Positions 1-9,267 of a stretch of 25,000 nucleotides of DNA are shown here, one piece after another. The stretch is from Chrysomallon squamiferum (lineage: Eukaryota; Mollusca; Gastropoda; Neomphalida; Peltospiridae). How positions within the stretch are numbered: the stretch's first letter is position 1; each line of letters begins with the position of its first letter. The position numbers were made by a program, and so were the translations under genes. The stretch spans positions 40,398,652-40,423,651 of the forward strand of contig CM022665.1 of the NCBI GenBank assembly GCA_012295275.1, read 5' to 3'. The notes beneath the pieces were generated by a model. The model saw nothing but the letters and a program-made list of their open reading frames with translations. It had not been told where the DNA came from and searched no databases.

Positions 1-104
1 TCATCTATATTTTTCTTACTCTTTTATTTTATTATTTAGACTGTGTTTTATTTTTTATTTATTTATTTATTTATTTATTTACTTATTTATAGCAAAACGT
101 ACAA
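1..104. repeat. AT-rich flank with (ATTT)n
   Basis: This is low-complexity AT-rich sequence with a run of ATTT tetranucleotides at about 53-90. No coding potential or direct-orientation match to the tandem units was seen. It lies outside the array. Confidence 0.7.
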
Positions 105-431
105 CAATTTGTCACGATATCGATCCGAAATCCACTCATTCATGAAGAATGCCAGATGCTTCAGAACTCAGCTGTGATTGGTTGTTTGGGTCTGACGGAA
201 ATCCCCGACTGCTGCCGTTCTGTGAATGAGATAACGGAACGCAGAAAAATAACTCTTTCTTTATAACTGTTACTCAGAGACATCTGTTGTCAAGACAAGA
301 ATTACAATAGTGATGAAATTAATCCACTTTCATGAATGTGTCAGCAGAATATATGAGTGGTAATGATCCATGAAATTACTAAAGTAATCTACACACTTAT
401 GTTTAAAATAAAATAAAATAAAATAAAATAG
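105..431 (-). repeat. Diverged inverted copy of an array-unit segment
   Basis: Read on the minus strand, this block follows the same order as the unit segment at about 8194-8530: an A/T pentanucleotide tract (406-431 here, 8193-8250 in the unit), about 110 bases, the word TCTTGACAACAGATGT, then a kappa-B-like site, a CCAAT box and finally CGGATCGAT. The distance from the pentanucleotide tract to the TTGACAACAG word is nearly the same in both (about 111 and 113 bases). Many substitutions separate them, so this is a much older copy than units 2-4 are of each other. GGGGATTTCC (minus strand, 197-206) replaces the perfect palindrome GGGAATTCCC of the units, and AACCAATCA is kept (ATTGG at 177-181). 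Confidence 0.75.
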
Positions 432-520
432 CACAGTATTGGTAAACAATGTGAAATTCACTTGCTCAAAAAATAACAAAAGTAGGCTTAACTATTAAAT
501 GTCTATTTATTCGAGTTTTT

Positions 521-523
<3 letters not shown>

Positions 524-607
<84 letters not shown>

Positions 608-634
608 GTCTGTCTGTGTGTGTGTCTGTCTCTG
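524..634. repeat. (CT)n microsatellite with TGTC tail
   Basis: About 40 uninterrupted CT dinucleotides (524-603) are followed by a mixed CTGT/TG tail. CT tracts stand at corresponding places in the array (8601, 15073, 24657). Bases 432-523 and 635-758 around it hold nothing I can name. Confidence 0.95.
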
Positions 635-1112
635 CTGTATTATTTAAGTCATCTAACTGAAACTACCCAGGTGATTTTTTACTACCTTTATTTCAGGTTC
701 ATTCAGTTAAAACCTACGTATAAAATTCCTTATCAATTTTAGTTTAATAAACTGTTTATTTCATTACCGTCAACAGATAACGATCTATGTTGCAAGTAAC
801 AAAATATTTCAATTTTCGCTGATTCAAACAGAAGTCGTTATATCTGTACGCACCGCCGCACATGAAAATTAAAAACATTCTTAAGAATGTCTTTAATCCT
901 TTGTTTGCGAATCCAGTTTTCACAAACGATCAAGAGTTTATCCATGCATATTTAGTCCAATACGTTTTGTATGCAGTGTCTATATTATACAAAGTAAAAA
1001 CAAATTATGATAATAAAAAAACTGAAATTACTTATAGCTGTTTAAGTGAACATGTTTCAACACGTTCTCTTGATGATTAACCGCGGTGTTTGAGGTAACA
1101 AATTACATACAC

Positions 1113-1152
<40 letters not shown>

Positions 1153-1261
1153 CTTCGCGTGTCCTTTTCACTAGAGGTATCATTATTAGCTTTATAAGAA
1201 ACGCGCTTTTTATCTTCTGTTTTTTTTTTTTTTTTTTTTTTTTTTTCTCGTTTTGCCTTTT

Positions 1262-1630
1262 GATAACGAGTAATCGAATACACGTTGACGCAGCAGTTGG
1301 CGGTCGCCAGCACACCTCCTGCAGACAAACGTCGTCCCTGTGGTCACAATTGTGAATAGCACAGTACTGATCTTGTAAACTACTTCATACTTTTACGCCC
1401 GCACGCTTTTCCTTCGGTGTTTAATAGATCATGAAGATTTAAAAATGTTATGACATTATCAATGACAAAAAAAAAAACACAGGTGGGCTCAGGTAAGTTA
1501 AGCAACAAGGTAACAAACCGAATAAGCGAACGGAAAAAACGAAAAAAAAAACAACAACGCGACAACAAAAGAAAGATGCGACATGCCTTTCGTGGTTAAA
1601 TTATTATTCGAGTAATCCATCAGACGTTAA
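1262..1630. other. Unit 1-specific insertion, origin unknown
   Basis: In units 2-4 the T-rich tract passes almost directly into the AATTATTTAATCTATTTT word (9316 in unit 2). In unit 1 about 370 bases intervene. The insert is richer in G+C than its surroundings, especially near 1285-1350. No terminal repeats, target duplication or coding domain were recognised. A strong splice-donor-like CAGGTAAGT lies near 1490 without any exon to support it. Confidence 0.6.
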
Positions 1631-2112
1631 ATAACAGAATAAAAATATTTAATTATTTAATCTATTTTGTTAGCGAGCAGACACTAGTGTATCCGTTTAC
1701 ACCTGTTTTTGATTTTGTTTAATTTTTATTATCAAATTAAACAACTAATCCATCATTTTATTTTATTTATTTATTATTATTTTTTTTTTTTAAATTAATT
1801 TTGGTTTCATAGTTTATTTTTGAAATAAAAAAAAGCAGCCATTTGAGTAGTTTCCTATATAAACTAATCAAACACAGATATAGCGAGTGTGAATTTTACG
1901 CTTAGTAACGTAAAATGAAAAACAAAGCCAAAGTACACTCAGACTGTACCCTTCAGTTACAACTACATTCTATATCTTGAATACGATATTTGTAAAAATC
2001 TATTACATTAATGAACAAAATTAAATAATAAAATAAATGAATCAAAAACTAAGAAAACAGTAAAATATAATTTATTACCGATAACAAAACTTTTTAAAGC
2101 AAAAGAAAAATA

Positions 2113-2192
2113 ATTACTACTACTACTACAACTACTGCCATTTTATTACTGCTACTAATACTACTACTACTACAACCACTGCTACTACTAAA
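2113..2192. repeat. ACT/CTA triplet tract, unit 1
   Basis: Imperfect runs of ACT triplets are interrupted by AACTACTGCCATTTTATTAC-like sequence. The same tract lies at about 9790-9870, 16262-16340 and 22814-22895, with different copy numbers. Bases 2193-2370 after it are AT-rich sequence common to all units, without a gene. Confidence 0.9.
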
Positions 2193-2416
2193 AGCAACAT
2201 ACAACAGTCACAAACTAGGAAAACAAAAATAGAAAGTTTTACTTATTTTCGAATCAGTACAAAAACAGAAACGAAAATTCACACCAAAATTAATATGACA
2301 CAAAAGCTAACAAAGACCGACTTATTATTTCGTTTATAAATTTTAACAATGAAAAAAAAAAAAGAATTTACCTAGGCTTGTTTACGTGGCAGAGCAATCA
2401 CAGGTGTAACAAAACA

Positions 2417-2489
2417 TGAGTCATGGTGGGGGAGATGCAACGCCCATCGGCATCAAGTCAATAGGTCAGTGCTCCATTAAAGTGACTCA
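2417..2489. promoter_or_regulatory. Paired AP-1-type motifs, unit 1
   Basis: TGAGTCA (2417-2423) and TGACTCA (2483-2489) are both perfect AP-1 consensus sites, about 60 bases apart, inside one of the less AT-biased and best conserved blocks of the unit. Both recur in all four units. Actual binding or enhancer activity is not shown by sequence alone. Confidence 0.4.
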
Positions 2490-2567
2490 TCATTCTAATA
2501 TTATTAGTTATATCTCTATTTATCTTTTAACTTTTTAATTTTGTTTTATTTATTACCGTTTGTAACC

Positions 2568-2643
2568 TTGAAGCCTTACTATGCATGTACATTGATTTTA
2601 CAACAAGTTAAACAATTTCACATCAGATATATATGTGTGTGTG

Positions 2644-2700
<57 letters not shown>

Positions 2701-2791
2701 CAATGATTAACACATTAGCTTCAAGCCTTACTACACATGTACCTTGATTTTACAACAATCTAAACCATTTCACATCAGATATGTGTGTGTT

Positions 2792-2846
<55 letters not shown>

Positions 2847-2862
2847 ATGATTAACACATTAA
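2568..2862. repeat. Local tandem duplication with TG/TA microsatellites
   Basis: A segment present once in units 2-4 (for example about 10244-10330) is present twice here. Each copy runs from the CTTACTA word, through the TTGATTTTACAACA word and TTTCACATCAGATAT, to AATGATTAACACATTA. A TG array (2636-2693) interrupts the first copy and a TG-then-TA array (2782-2844) the second. The arrays probably expanded at the short TATATATGTG present in the other units. Confidence 0.8.
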
Positions 2863-3012
2863 ATTAACAACCATTTACATATCAGTTCCGTTAAAAATCA
2901 AAATTCAAATGTTGTAAATAGTATAAAAGTGGAAAAATTTAATATATATGTATAACTCAACGTATTGACTACGTGTAAATGTAAGTCGGCAAAATGATGA
3001 CTTATCCTGGAG

Positions 3013-3974
3013 CAGTGGTTCTCAACCTTTTTTTGACAATGGCACACCTTGGAACACATGAAAAAATAGCGGCACACTTGGCTAAATATATATACGAAAA
3101 ATATTTGAATTTTGTAAAATAAAAACATGGCAAGTCATAGACGGCATACAATCATAGACACAGACTAGTTATAGACACATAGAATGACTCCAACTAAATA
3201 AAGAAAAACACAGCTATACTTTATTGCAGTGTTTCGAATTTCATCAGTCAAATAGCTGGCTTCTTTAGTGAGAAATTTGTTCCTTGCTTTTATTCATAAT
3301 TTCCTCAGTGTTTGATCGAATATGAGACAGACACACCCTCATTTCTGCTTTCATTGTATGTAATCTCTCGTGCTTCATGTTTTTGGTATTGTTTAATGTT
3401 GAGAAGCTTAATTTACATATATAAGAAGCTGAAAATTGTAATAAAATTGCTAAAACTCTTTTACATAATATGGGATACTCCTTTTGAATTGAAATCCAAA
3501 ATGAATCAATGGGGAGAGTCAAATGTCATAATTTTAACCCTCGGTCATTAGAAAGGGTAACCAGTTCTTCTTCTTCCTGTAACTCAAGTTCAATGTTCGA
3601 AGAATAATTTATGAAAGGATCTCTGATCCAGTCATACTTTTCTGTCTTTAATGACGGAAAGTAATTGTTGATGCTTTCATCCAGGGCTGTCAGATGCGTA
3701 AACACAATAGGGATCACTTCTCTAATGCAGGTAGAACGCAATAAAGGGAACATATATAGATTGCCAGCGATTGCTCTTTTTTTCCCAAATCACAATTTTC
3801 TTTTTCAGGACAGGTAATTTGTCTGTTGAAGTGAGAATATTTTTGTTTTTACCTTGCATTGTACTGTTTGTTTTATTTTGGGATCACGTGGTTTTTCGCA
3901 TTTTCTTAATGTGAAGTTCAAAATTTCGCGACAGACTTAGGAAGATCTTGTGGCACACTGGTTGAGAATCACTG
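3013..3974 (-). mobile_element. hAT superfamily transposon, internally deleted
   Basis: This is a 962-bp insertion unique to unit 1. The left end begins CAGTGGTTCTCAACC and the right end, reverse complemented, begins CAGTGATTCTCAACC: short hAT-type inverted termini with one mismatch. Flanks TCCTGGAG (3005-3012) and TCCTGGCG (3975-3982) are an 8-bp target duplication with one difference. Units 2-4 carry the uninterrupted site TCCTAGCG (for example 10562-10569), so insertion and empty site are both visible. The interior holds only a decayed C-terminal transposase fragment (3265-3753, minus strand). The element is non-autonomous and, being single-unit, arrived after the units existed, or was lost by exchange from the others. 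Confidence 0.93.
3265..3753 (-). pseudogene. Decayed hAT transposase C-terminal fragment
   Basis: Two open frames read in the same phase are separated by one in-frame TGA (3526-3528). The upstream part carries the pattern HLTALDESINNYFPS ... WIRDPF, then an acidic EEEELV and RGLKL. The downstream part reads FWISIQKEYPILC ... LLQFSASYIC ... FSTL ... IRSN and ends KEQISH. Known family features: this matches the C-terminal hAT dimerisation (hATC) region, closest by memory to the ZBED5/FAM200/SCAND3 type of domesticated Buster-like hAT proteins. Only about 160 residues remain of a protein usually over 500, and the N-terminal zinc finger and most of the catalytic core are absent. The first codon of the second frame is TTG, so no separate start is implied. 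It is not functional. Confidence 0.88.
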
Positions 3975-4490
3975 TCCTGGCGTGTTCTCTGGTAGAAGAA
4001 TCCATCGGTGTTCTGTGGTTCCTTTCTCTGGAGAATGTCCTTTAGAATCACTCACTTTAAGCACTTTTCTGATTCTCCACCTTTTCTTAAAACGATCAAT
4101 CCAGCTACGATTAAGTCTTTCACGATCCTTGTGACCAAGTATCCCAGCGAAGACTCGTGCTTGATGAAGTAACATTTCATCAGTGGATATTTCAGGTCTA
4201 GCAGCTCTTTGTCGAAACCATTTAATTAGCTTAGAGTCGACGTCTTCAAACGTCACGTGCTTGATGCGTTTCATATTGGCTTTTCTTGAATCGGGATGCT
4301 CACCCTGTTCGATGGCCTCGATCACTTTAGATTTATTTTTTAAAATGTCGTTTAATGTTGTGCGGGGAATCTTAAATTTCTCCGCCGTCAAAATCTTTTT
4401 TTCGCCAGGATTGGCTTCACAGTATTTAATTATTTCATACTTCTCACTGTACGTCTTGGTGATTAGGCGTCTTTTAGCGCAAGTCGACAT
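3969..4490 (-). CDS. CENP-B/Tigger-like DNA-binding ORF, copy 1
   Basis: A 173-codon frame starts at ATG 4488-4490. Residues about 5-58 form a psq-type helix-turn-helix (CENP-B N-terminal domain), with KRRLITKTYSEKYEIIKYCE and RTTLNDILKNKSKV. Residues about 75-140 form the second, Tc5/CENPB-type helix-turn-helix, with FEDVDSKLIKWF, ARVFAGILGH and WIDRFKKRW. These two domains normally precede a DDE endonuclease in pogo/Tigger transposases, which run to roughly 450-600 residues; none was recognised here. The protein would be a nuclear DNA-binding fragment. The last codons and the stop come from the end of the hAT element at 3974. It belongs to sequence subtype alpha with copy 3 (FRQRAARPE, GHKDRE). 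Whether it is expressed is unknown; it may simply be a truncated transposon relic. Confidence 0.75.
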   Translation of the reverse strand: MSTCAKRRLITKTYSEKYEIIKYCEANPGEKKILTAEKFKIPRTTLNDILKNKSKVIEAIEQGEHPDSRKANMKRIKHVTFEDVDSKLIKWFRQRAARPEISTDEMLLHQARVFAGILGHKDRERLNRSWIDRFKKRWRIRKVLKVSDSKGHSPEKGTTEHRWILLPENTPGQ

Positions 4491-4818
4491 TTTGTACAGT
4501 AAGAAAGTAACTGTTGTCAGCGCCCCTTTCCAAAATAATAAGTTAATTCAATGTACCCAGCTCACGAGAAAATCAATATCCCAACACACGTACTGTATAG
4601 ACCAAAGCCAATATTTCGTGACAGGCGGAAGGATGCGAGAGAGTTTCTGGGGATTTTCCACGGTTATGGCCCGCAGAGTCGACACCTCGATTTAAATGTT
4701 TAAAAAATTGCGTCTACTCAGCGGGACAAGCTCAAATGTACAACTGATGATCTGTCGATGTCCCGGTACTTATTAACTGCTTGACGTAAGAAAAAGGAAA
4801 CAAGGTCATAAAAACACA

Positions 4819-4951
4819 TTTCCATAATTTTTCTAAAATTTTCCATAGCCCACAAATCTGTACACCTGCATTACCGTATTTTTCAGACAATAGCACCCTC
4901 CTTTTTTTTCTTTTCTTTTTTTCATATTTAAGGGTGCTGTTTATTGTAAGC
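4819..4951. repeat. Solo terminal-repeat fragment plus hairpin, unit 1
   Basis: Bases 4819-4857 are an inverted fragment of the module that forms the foldback inner arms (ending TTTCCATAGCCCACAAAT-like). Next to it, TTACCGTATTTTTCAGACAA (4871-4890) and AGGGTGCTGTTTATTGTAAG (4931-4950) form an imperfect inverted pair around a T-rich loop (CAATAGCACCCT against AGGGTGCTGTTTATTG). The pair looks like a small MITE or the end of a DNA transposon. Corresponding sequence is at 11393-11528 and 17880-18006. The rest of 4491-5454 is unit sequence without a gene. Confidence 0.5.
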
Positions 4952-5454
4952 CTTGTTTATTTCAGGGACATAATTTTCAACAGCCAAAAATCCCATCAAG
5001 AACAACAACAATAATTATGTGTAAAATAAAATATGTGGCTATCGTGTTTTTTCTACTATAGATTTTGTCTAGCAACGGACCTACGTGTGGAAATGAATGG
5101 CCTAATATTTCGAGCCACTAACATGCGCGATATCGATGCAGCAATACGGTAAAGAGCCAAACGCCTATGCACAGCGATCCGAGAGACGTGCGGTGTGACA
5201 TAATCCCCGTGAAACGCACCATTTCATTACAGCGACCTCACACAAACGGTTTCTGATTTAAATGCTGACTGACGAAAGAAGCGAGCGAGCGAACGGCGAA
5301 ACAAATATTCGCCCGAGCAGACGATTAAGATGTTTTACAAGGCTGACAGCTTTGTATGATGAGCGGTAAATTGAACAATGACGTTTAAACAAGTTAGCCT
5401 TACTAGTGATTCCTGATGTTACGGGAATGAAAACGTTTGACAAAAAGAAACTTG

Positions 5455-5723
<269 letters not shown>

Positions 5724-6057
5724 TATTACCTCTAATAGGAAAAAACCGCATTGTTTTCACTAACAGTGATGATATGGGAATAATTAATTGACTGTTCAGT
5801 TCAAAAGCGTTTCTTTCTAGTCAGTTTGCAATGTATTGGTCATTCGTTTCAAATGAACTGTTACTAATTTGTTTCTGAAATAAACATACAAACACAATGA
5901 AATAAACTAGGCTAAGTATTCAAATAATTTATAAGAAAGACATTACAAAGAATGTTTAAGTAAAAAAATTGTACAAATCTTAAAATAGGTCTCATAATAA
6001 TTTATTTTACATATTAGTCTGAAGGCATAAATTATTCAGGTGCTGTGGTTCAGACAA

Positions 6058-6210
6058 AAACAACAACAACAACAACAACAAAACAAACAAAAACCAGAAT
6101 ATGAGGAAGAAAAATAAACAATTAAATAGGCCGACAGTCAGATGGATATATAGACAGTAACGACAGTTACTACTACTACTACTAAAACAACAACAATAAT
6201 TACTTCTGCT
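6058..6210. repeat. CAA and ACT triplet tracts, unit 1
   Basis: Short (AAC)n at 6059-6082 and (ACT)n at 6168-6184 are embedded in unit sequence. The unit 2 copy (12570-12720) is nearly the same, and the unit 3 copy (19107-19330) has an enlarged ACT part. Confidence 0.85.
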
Positions 6211-6433
6211 ACTACATAGTTTATACCTTTAGTATATGCAAAGATATGTATCTATTATAATCAACCATTTTAAAAATGCCAAAATAAATGACATTTTTAT
6301 TTTATTTTTTAATTTTTTTTACTAATAATCAATCCTACATGTATACCGTTAGGCGAAATCAAAAACTTTTAAAAAAACAACACAAAATGTGATTGAGTTT
6401 GTTTGGAAATGGTTATGGAATTTTTGGGGATTA

Positions 6434-6660
6434 GTGGGCTATGGAAAGTTTTGGAAAAGTTATGGAAATTTTGACAACCCGATGTTTACGAACCCAGATT
6501 ATCATCATCGTCATTTATGTTGCTTTTATTACTTTATATATATATATACATATATACTACATTATATTACATTACACACACACACACATACACACACACA
6601 CGTACACACAAACACACACATATATACATATCTGTGTGTGTCTGTGTGTGTATGTGTTTG
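6434..6660 (+). repeat. Outer A module followed by TA/CA/TG microsatellites, unit 1
   Basis: Bases 6434-6540 read GTGGGCTATGGAAAGTTTTG, then GACAACCCGATG, then ACGAACCCAGATTATCATC, through TTTATTACTTTATATA. They are the inverted partner of 7421-7528, and 7021-7096 is a shorter direct copy. A TA, CA and TG microsatellite cluster then runs to about 6660. The open frames here are repeat artefacts. Confidence 0.8.
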
Positions 6661-7523
6661 TTTGTGTTTATAACAGACAGTTTAAAACACCCAGTATATA
6701 GAGTCATATACAAACAGACTCGACTCATATAAGAATCGATTTTTTTTTTTTTTTTTTTGTGGCCTAATATGAAAGTTAATCAAAAAGGTTAGTGTAGGGA
6801 ATTCCCTTTCCACACAATAGCGATACACCCAGTAAGAATCTAGTAAGAAAAAGAAAAGAAAAAAAGGTTATTGTGGAAAGAGAATTAAGAAATAAGGAAA
6901 CTTTAGTTTTGTTAAAGTTACTATAGTAATTATTAAATACTTAAAAAGTATGAAACAGTTTTTTTATGTTATGCATAGCTTTCTGAAAGCAATATATTTA
7001 GATATATATATATATATGTATTTGTGGGCTATGGAAAGTTTTAGAAAAGTTATGGAATTTTGACAACCCGATGTGTACGAACCCAGATTATCACTGTAGT
7101 GTATATATAACGTACTGTAGTGTACATATAAAGTACTGTAGTGTATATTTAAAGTACTGTAGTGTATATATAATCTACTATAGTGTATATATAAAGAACT
7201 GTAGTGTATATATAAAGTACTGTAGTGTATATATAATCTACTATAGTGTATATATAAAGAACTGTAGTGTATATATAAAGTACTGTAGTGTATATATAAT
7301 CTACTATAGTGTATATATAAAGTACTGTAGTGTATATATAAAGTAATGTAGTGTATATATAATCTACTATAGTGTATATATAAAGAACTGTAGTGTATAT
7401 AAAAACTACTATAGTGTATATATAAAGTAATAATAGCAACATAAATGACGATGATGATAATCTGGGTTCGTACACCTCAGGTTGTCAAAATTTCCATAAC
7501 GATTCCAAAACTTTCCATAGCCC

Positions 7524-7554
<31 letters not shown>

Positions 7555-7770
7555 ATGCTTTCAGAAAGCGATGCATACTGGAAATGTATCGCTATTGTGT
7601 GGAAAGGGAATTCCCCTACATTGGCCACACCTAATTATAGATTAAATGTGAGACATCATTTTAGGCGCGAAAACAAAACAAAAAATCGATTTTTATATGA
7701 GTCGAGTCTGTTTGTATATGACTGTATATGCTGGGTGTTTTAAACTGTCTGTTATAAACACATAACTAAA
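6660..7770. mobile_element. Foldback palindrome element, unit 1
   Basis: The left arm (about 6660-6840, then 6968-6995 and 7021-7096) is inverted on the right as 7421-7528, 7551-7577 and 7578-7770. The outermost matched words are TTTATAACAGACAGTTTAAA (left) and its complement ending near 7765. The left arm has about 130 extra bases (6840-6967) that the right lacks. The inner arms abut TA repeats, as expected for an element that entered a TA-rich site. The centre is a 21-bp minisatellite. It contains no coding capacity that I accept. It resembles foldback or long-terminal-inverted-repeat MITE elements; no target duplication is convincing. Confidence 0.7.
7093..7430. repeat. 21-bp minisatellite, about 16 copies, 63-bp higher order
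   Basis: The monomer is about ACTGTAGTGTATATATAAAG plus T. AATCTACTATAG variants occur at 7172, 7235, 7298 and 7361, exactly 63 bases apart, so three-monomer blocks duplicated as units. Because 21 is divisible by three, the array stays open in frames on both strands and yields heptapeptide pseudo-ORFs, which I do not accept as genes. Confidence 0.95.
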
Positions 7771-8019
7771 TGTATATTTAAATATATTATAAATAACTAG
7801 CTTTATACACCATCAGTTTAAGTCATTTTAAGTTTCACTTGAGAATCCAGTACTGAATTTAGGTATATATATATATATAATAATAAACACTTTTTTTGTT
7901 GTTGTCGTTGTTTGTTTGCTTGAGTTTTTTGTTTGTTTGTTTGTTGTTGTTGTTTTATTGCTGGTTTTTTTGTTTAGTTTTTTGTTGTTAAAAACACATT
8001 TTTTAAATTTCTGTAGTAA

Positions 8020-8059
<40 letters not shown>

Positions 8060-8070
8060 GACTGGAAAGC
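7771..8070. other. AT-rich stretch with GTT and poly-T tracts, unit 1
   Basis: AT-rich unit sequence leads into GTTGTT/TTTG tracts (7896-7985) and a poly-T run (8023-8056). The equivalents are 14301-14570 and 21400-21686. A short inverted pair, ATTTCATGATCATTC (8071-8085) and GAATGGTCATGAAA (8121-8134), follows. No gene seen. Confidence 0.7.
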
Positions 8071-8192
8071 ATTTCATGATCATTCGAGATCGGGAAATAT
8101 TCAGTTGGAGCCTTCGTCGTGAATGGTCATGAAACGAGTCATGCTTTATTTGTTTGTTTGTTTTATTCATTTACTTATTTTTACTTTCATTC

Positions 8193-8250
8193 TACTTTAT
8201 TTTTATTTTTATTTTTATTTTTATTTTTATTTTTATTTTTATTTTTTTAT
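8193..8250. repeat. (TTTTA)n pentanucleotide tract, unit 1
   Basis: About eleven TTTTA repeats. The tract recurs at 14703-14765 and in a T-expanded form at 21827-21908. The inverted counterpart at 406-431 is in register, which supports the homology of the left flank. Confidence 0.95.
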
Positions 8251-8446
8251 TAAATTTATTTTCAACGTTAAATGTAAGTATTTGTCATACACGTACTATA
8301 CATCTGTGTATGTCGTTATTACTGATACGTGTTTAATGGAAATGGACTGATTAATATAAAGCCTGTCTTGACAACAGATGTGTCATAGCAATAAATAAGG
8401 AGAAATAATTCAGTTTTCATCTTACCTCACTCATGCTTTGCTTTTG

Positions 8447-8480
8447 GGTGGGGAATTCCCTGATAACAAGCAACCAATCG
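8447..8480. promoter_or_regulatory. kappa-B palindrome plus CCAAT box, unit 1
   Basis: GGGGAATTCCC contains the perfect palindrome GGGAATTCCC (8451-8460), which fits the Rel/NF-kappa-B consensus GGGRNNYYCC. CCAAT lies at 8474-8478 in AACCAATCG, which fits RRCCAATSR. The same pair is at 14967-14994 and 22111-22138, and in diverged inverted form at 177-206. Function is inferred from the motif only. Confidence 0.4.
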
Positions 8481-8598
8481 CAGTGATGCATATTTTCTGA
8501 ATGTGCCGCGATCTCGGATCGATAATCAGTTTTATCAAACAGAATAAAGAAAAGTGCGGTAAATTCTGCCACGAAAAATTTGAATATTTTCTTAATGA

Positions 8599-8600
<2 letters not shown>

Positions 8601-8670
<70 letters not shown>
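8601..8670. repeat. (CT)35 microsatellite
   Basis: A pure CT tract near the unit 1/unit 2 join, followed by CT-rich sequence to 8820. Confidence 0.95.
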
Positions 8671-8674
<4 letters not shown>

Positions 8675-9235
8675 CTGTTTGTAATCATCCCTCTCTCTCT
8701 CTATTTCTCTTTTTATTTTTTATCATTCGTTATCTCTTCCTTATTTTTCCTATTATCTCTTATTTTTGTTTCTCTCGTTCGCTCTCTCTAAATGTCTCAT
8801 TCTATCTCTCTCTCTCTCTGCATCATTTCATTACCGTCAACAGATAATGATCTATGTTGCAAGTAACAAAATATTTCAATTTTCGCTGATTCACACAGGA
8901 GTCGTTATATCTGTACGCACATGTGCAAACAATGTCTTAAGAAGTTCTTTAATCCTTTGTTTCAGCATCCACTTTCCACAAACGATCAAGAGTTTATCCC
9001 TACATATTTAGTCCAATACGTTTTGTATGCAGTGTCTATATTATACAAAGTAAAACAAATTATGATAATAAAAAAACTGAAATTACTTATAGCTGTTTAA
9101 GTGAACATGTTTCAACACGTTCTCTTGATGATTAACCGCGGTGTCTGAGGTAACAAATTACATACCCTAGTTAAAAAAAAAAGCGTTTGCTTTTCACTAG
9201 AGGTATCATTATTAGCTTTATAAGAAACGCGCTTT

Positions 9236-9267
<32 letters not shown>

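Noticed and set aside
862-1080. 72-codon open frame in unit 1
   Set aside because: No recognisable domain; the corresponding sequence in units 2 and 3 carries indels that break the frame, so it is not conserved as coding.
1488-1500. Splice-donor-like CAGGTAAGT
   Set aside because: There is no supported exon upstream and no matching acceptor or coding frame, so a chance match is likely.
4183-4695. 170-codon plus-strand frame opposite the CENP-B-like ORF (also 10836-11081, 17322-17711, 23792-24310)
   Set aside because: These are antisense shadows of the minus-strand DNA-binding ORF, which has clear domain matches; the plus-strand products have none.
6389-6701. Overlapping open frames rich in His-Thr and Cys-Val
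   Set aside because: They are translations of CA and TG dinucleotide repeats in several frames at once.
7093-7430. CRISPR-like array
   Set aside because: The repeat monomers abut with no unique spacers, and the context is eukaryotic.
8081-8092. TTCGAGATCGGG as a CENP-B box
   Set aside because: The spacing between TTCG and CGGG is too short for the box pattern.
8071-8134. Short hairpin as a possible small RNA gene
   Set aside because: Only about 14 paired bases with a loop of about 35; too weak to call an RNA gene without expression data.
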